64,000 bases of DNA, taken from the NCBI GenBank assembly GCA_032054765.1, contig DAMBSC010000010.1, positions 62,001 to 126,000 of the forward strand, written 5' to 3'. The notes under the pieces were generated by a model, which saw only the letters and a program-made list of their open reading frames with translations, ran no database searches and had not been told where the DNA came from. The stretch is from DFXE01 sp032054765. Its GTDB lineage: Bacteria > Bacteroidota > Bacteroidia > Bacteroidales > Tannerellaceae. Numbering within the stretch: position 1 is the first letter of the stretch; every line of letters begins with the position of its first letter. Both the position numbers and the translations under genes were made by a program. Of this stretch, positions 61,701 through 64,000 are shown piece by piece.

Positions 61701-63092
61701 ATGTTTACAACGTTATATATCAGAGAAGTGCAGAATTACCTTTATAGCCTGCGTTTCAGAGTATCGTTTATTATAGTGATATTGGTATTTGTAATTGGAA
61801 CTATCTCATTCATCTCGTTCTTTGGTGATACAGACAAAAATTATTCCCAATATAAACAAACCCAGATTTCGGATTTAAACAAAAGGGCTGAGAATATCTC
61901 AAAGGTAGCAACCTGGAGGAATTTTTATCTTATTTCTCCAAGGGATAACGGAATTATTGCCGATAGCAAAGAAAGCGTCCTGCCTAACCAGTTTATGTAT
62001 AGTGCTTATAATGTATTTGATTTCTCGGTACGGCATAATAGTGTAAACCCGTTGTTGAAACGTACGGAAAGCCTTACCTGGACCTTTATTATATCCATGT
62101 TTCTGAGTTTTGTTACTCTTTTGTTTGCTTTTGATGCGATTTCAGGAGAGAAAGAAGACCGTACGCTGGCATTAGTCTTTTCTAATCCGGTACCCCGACG
62201 CACATTTATATTCAGTAAATTGTGCAGTATTGTTACTGTGGTTTGCGGGATGGCTTTTGTAGGAGCTATCATAAGCCTGATTATCCTGGCGTTATCAGGT
62301 AAAGTACTGCTGAATATGGATTTCTTTACGGAAGTTCTTTCTTTCGGATTAGTAAGTATTTTGTTTATAACTCTTTTTGCAGCTTTTGGGCTGTTCTCGA
62401 GTGCCGTTACGCGTTATTCAAATGTCAGTTTATTAATATCCTTGTGTTTCTGGTTGTTCTCGGCAGTTGTAATCCCTAATACTGCTGTTTTTTGGGCAAA
62501 CAAACTATTCCCTATTCCTACAGCAGATAAGGTAAACGAGGCTATCAAACAAGAGGAAGATGATATTCTTAGGAATGCTCCGGAAGGCAGTACAAGTGCA
62601 GGGCCGGATCCTTTTTTCCCACATCATGAACTCCGGGCTAATTATTATATGAACCTGATGAATGCTGAGAAAAGGCATAAGGATGCTTATTACCAACAAA
62701 TGTTCCAACAGTTTGAGAATACACGCCGTTTCACGCTCTTGTCTCCTATTTCACAATTCGATTATATTAACGAAGCATTTTTAGGCGGTGGTTATCTGCG
62801 ATTTCAGAAAAACTGGAACGATCTTCATATCTTCCAAGAACGATTCCTGCAATGGTTTAAGGATATAGATGCCAAAGATGCCAAAAGTCCTCATTGGTAT
62901 AATCCTTATGAAGATTATTCCACTAGTAAAAAGTCGGTATCTGTTGATCAGATACCGCAGTATCAGGAAAAGATTGCACCTTTTAGTCAACGTTTACAAT
63001 TCATAAGTGGCTATTTAATCATTATGTTTATCATGATAGCTGTGTTATTAGGAGTATGTTTCTACCTTTTTGTAAAATACGATGTAAGATAA
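61701..63092 (+). CDS. ABC-2 type permease with large periplasmic domain (DUF3526-like), 2
   Basis: 463 aa, 20 nt after the first permease, of which it is a diverged paralogue: same order of first helix (VSFIIVILVFVIGTISFISFF), middle helix group with FAFDAISGEKEDRTLALVFSNPVPRRTFIFSKL, extracytoplasmic domain (about residues 265-425), last helix and identical final KYDVR. The two probably form the heterodimeric membrane part of one exporter with the ATPase. A terminator-like hairpin follows at 63172-63237. Confidence 0.88.
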   Translation: MFTTLYIREVQNYLYSLRFRVSFIIVILVFVIGTISFISFFGDTDKNYSQYKQTQISDLNKRAENISKVATWRNFYLISPRDNGIIADSKESVLPNQFMYSAYNVFDFSVRHNSVNPLLKRTESLTWTFIISMFLSFVTLLFAFDAISGEKEDRTLALVFSNPVPRRTFIFSKLCSIVTVVCGMAFVGAIISLIILALSGKVLLNMDFFTEVLSFGLVSILFITLFAAFGLFSSAVTRYSNVSLLISLCFWLFSAVVIPNTAVFWANKLFPIPTADKVNEAIKQEEDDILRNAPEGSTSAGPDPFFPHHELRANYYMNLMNAEKRHKDAYYQQMFQQFENTRRFTLLSPISQFDYINEAFLGGGYLRFQKNWNDLHIFQERFLQWFKDIDAKDAKSPHWYNPYEDYSTSKKSVSVDQIPQYQEKIAPFSQRLQFISGYLIIMFIMIAVLLGVCFYLFVKYDVR

Positions 63093-63171
63093 TAGTTTTT
63101 TGAAAAATTGTGGTGATAGTTAACCTTTTTCGCAGAAATAGATAGTTTAAAAGAGAAAACCATTTAGAAGT

Positions 63172-63237
63172 AAGCGGTATATGTATGTGGTAGGTAGTAT
63201 ATAAAAAAATTACTATATGCCCTTTCATGTACCGCTT
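63172..63237 (+). terminator. terminator-like hairpin of the export operon
   Basis: AAGCGGTATATG pairs with CATGTACCGCTT (one G-T pair), and an inner TAGTATA/TACTATA pairing narrows the loop. A TATTATTTTC tail follows. Confidence 0.55.
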
Positions 63238-63429
63238 TATTATTTTCATTATCGAATGCTTTCAAATTGCGCAAGTTGGTTGTTTTTGTCTTAATTATAT
63301 AAATAATCAAAACGCTATAACAATCTCATTTTTAAGTAAAAAAACGTAAACATATGCGCTGATATAAATTTATTTTTAAAACATAAGAAAAAATTAACAC
63401 ATATAGTGCTTTTATAATACAGAAAGTTG

Positions 63430-63437
63430 TAATTTTG
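63430..63437 (+). promoter_or_regulatory. candidate -7 element for the TRL-like gene
   Basis: TAATTTTG fits TAnnTTTG, 96 nt before the ATG, leaving a leader of about 90 nt that contains a small hairpin around AGGAGAGG. Confidence 0.4.
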
Positions 63438-63532
63438 TCACTCGAAAAGAAAAAGGTTAATCCTCTTCAAACCAATAAAAAATTTAACCCCCTTATTTAG
63501 GAGAGGAAATAAGGACAAAATTCTATTTTAAG

Positions 63533-63841
63533 ATGAAAAAATTAGTATTGTGCCTGATGGCAGGTGCCTTCCTTTGCAGTTGTGGTATGACTAAATCTCC
63601 AGTTCAAGGTATGATTTACACGGAAGTAACATCAGGTAATGCCGTAACAAGTAACAAACTAGCAACTAAGGTTGGTAAATCTACAGCAACTGGTATTCTT
63701 AATATGGTAGCTACTGGTGATGCTACTTACCAGACAGCTGCAAAAAATGCAGGAATTACAAGAATAAGCCATGTTGACGAACGTAATCATACCATTTTAG
63801 GTATAATTACTACTTATGAAACAATAGTTTATGGTGAGTAA
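63533..63841 (+). CDS. TRL-like family lipoprotein
   Basis: 102 aa. Lipoprotein signal MKKLVLCLMAGAFLCSC, with the acylated Cys at position 17. The TRL-like pattern is clear: GMIYTEVTSGNAVTSN, KVGKSTATGILNMVATGDATYQTAAKNAGITRISHVD, ending in TIVYG. Family members are small, often abundant or stress-linked envelope lipoproteins in several phyla; the molecular role is unknown. It appears monocistronic, with its own promoter and a strong terminator. Confidence 0.9.
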   Translation: MKKLVLCLMAGAFLCSCGMTKSPVQGMIYTEVTSGNAVTSNKLATKVGKSTATGILNMVATGDATYQTAAKNAGITRISHVDERNHTILGIITTYETIVYGE

Positions 63842-63862
63842 TTTTCTATGAAATTTTTAAAT

Positions 63863-63908
63863 AATCGGAGTTTCACATAATATGTGTCACTCCGATTTCT
63901 TATTTTTA
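63863..63908 (+). terminator. intrinsic terminator of the TRL-like gene
   Basis: AATCGGAGT/ACTCCGATT arms with an inner CACATA/TATGTG pairing, followed by TCTTATTTTT. Confidence 0.85.
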
Positions 63909-63927
63909 CAGACAAATTACAATTCAT

Positions 63928-64000
63928 ATGAAATATATTTTATTATTTATCTTATTTTTAAGTTTACCGTTTTACAGTGCGGGTCAGAAATTGCATCGTC
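63928..64000 (+). CDS. start of a secreted protein (runs off the window)
   Basis: An ATG at 63928 opens a frame to the window end encoding MKYILLFILFLSLPFYSAGQ then KLHR, a typical signal peptide with an SAG-Q cleavage region. It follows a strong terminator, so it begins a new transcription unit. The function cannot be told from 24 residues. Confidence 0.6.
   Translation, partial: MKYILLFILFLSLPFYSAGQKLHR

Larger units (their letters stand above)
63093..63532. other. intergenic region after the export operon
   Basis: Contains the terminator at 63172-63237, a TAATTTTG -7 element at 63430-63437 and, in the TRL leader, an 8-bp inverted repeat CCTTATTT/AAATAAGG (63491-63514) whose loop is purine-rich (AGGAGAGG). 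No gene is seen. Confidence 0.6.

Overview
The window comes from a member of the Bacteroidales. Evidence: SusC/SusD pairs, hybrid two-component regulators with beta-propeller sensors, a Rho protein with a long charged N-terminal insert, TAnnTTTG-type -7 promoter elements, and few Shine-Dalgarno sites. Parabacteroides/Tannerellaceae or Dysgonomonadaceae would fit, but the sequence alone does not settle the genus. The assembly is draft: a run of exactly 100 N (26866-26965) lies between two identical 40-nt copies of a repeat.

Region 1 (1-22 kb): the 5' part of a DUF1062 gene, then a polysaccharide-utilisation locus (PUL) on the + strand: GH3, SusC, SusD, an unknown TIM-barrel protein, GH31 with a PA14 insert, GH9 and a hybrid two-component system (HTCS). 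GH3+GH31+GH9, with an alpha-fucosidase close by, points to (fucosylated) xyloglucan. Two core genes are broken: SusC by one in-frame TAA, GH9 by a frameshifting deletion just before its catalytic GGWHDAGD motif. A 75-nt relic of a second GH9 gene lies 350 nt beyond the first.

Region 2 (22-32.3 kb, mostly - strand): fucose release and use. It holds a beta-propeller glycosidase-like protein, GH29 alpha-L-fucosidase, sugar mutarotase, FucP-type permease, amidohydrolase (lactonase-like), Zn-dependent dehydrogenase and L-galactose/L-fucose dehydrogenase-like aldo/keto reductase. A divergent AraC regulator follows. No fucI, fucK or fucA is seen, so an oxidative fucose route is likely.

Region 3 (33-44.2 kb): a PNPOx-like protein, then a pectin-type set on the + strand: HTCS, DUF4861 protein, GH43, GH105 and a KduD/gluconate 5-dehydrogenase-like SDR. 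It has no SusC/D of its own here.

Region 4 (44.2-64 kb): a frameshifted SH3-domain gene, three tRNAs (Gly-GCC, Leu-CAG, Leu-GAG), rho, tilS, a zinc-ribbon coiled-coil protein, a NIF3-like protein and aspS. Next comes an NtrB/NtrC-like pair divergent from a TolC/NEW3/ABC/permease/permease export operon. That operon has a sigma-54-like promoter upstream and four 22-bp operator-like units inside it. A TRL-like lipoprotein and the start of a secreted protein close the window.

The most unusual content is non-coding. About 35 short hairpins of the CAGTCAGTT-TT-AACTGACTG type, often built into 140-167 bp nested palindromes (eight copies), fill intergenic gaps from about 2.9 to 40.5 kb and are absent from the housekeeping half. 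Stem variants change both arms together. One variant lies inside the 3' end of the DUF4861 gene, and the sequence just after it is amplified as a 95-bp tandem array. A second, AT-rich hairpin family (GATGCCATACTTTTT) occurs four times in the same half.
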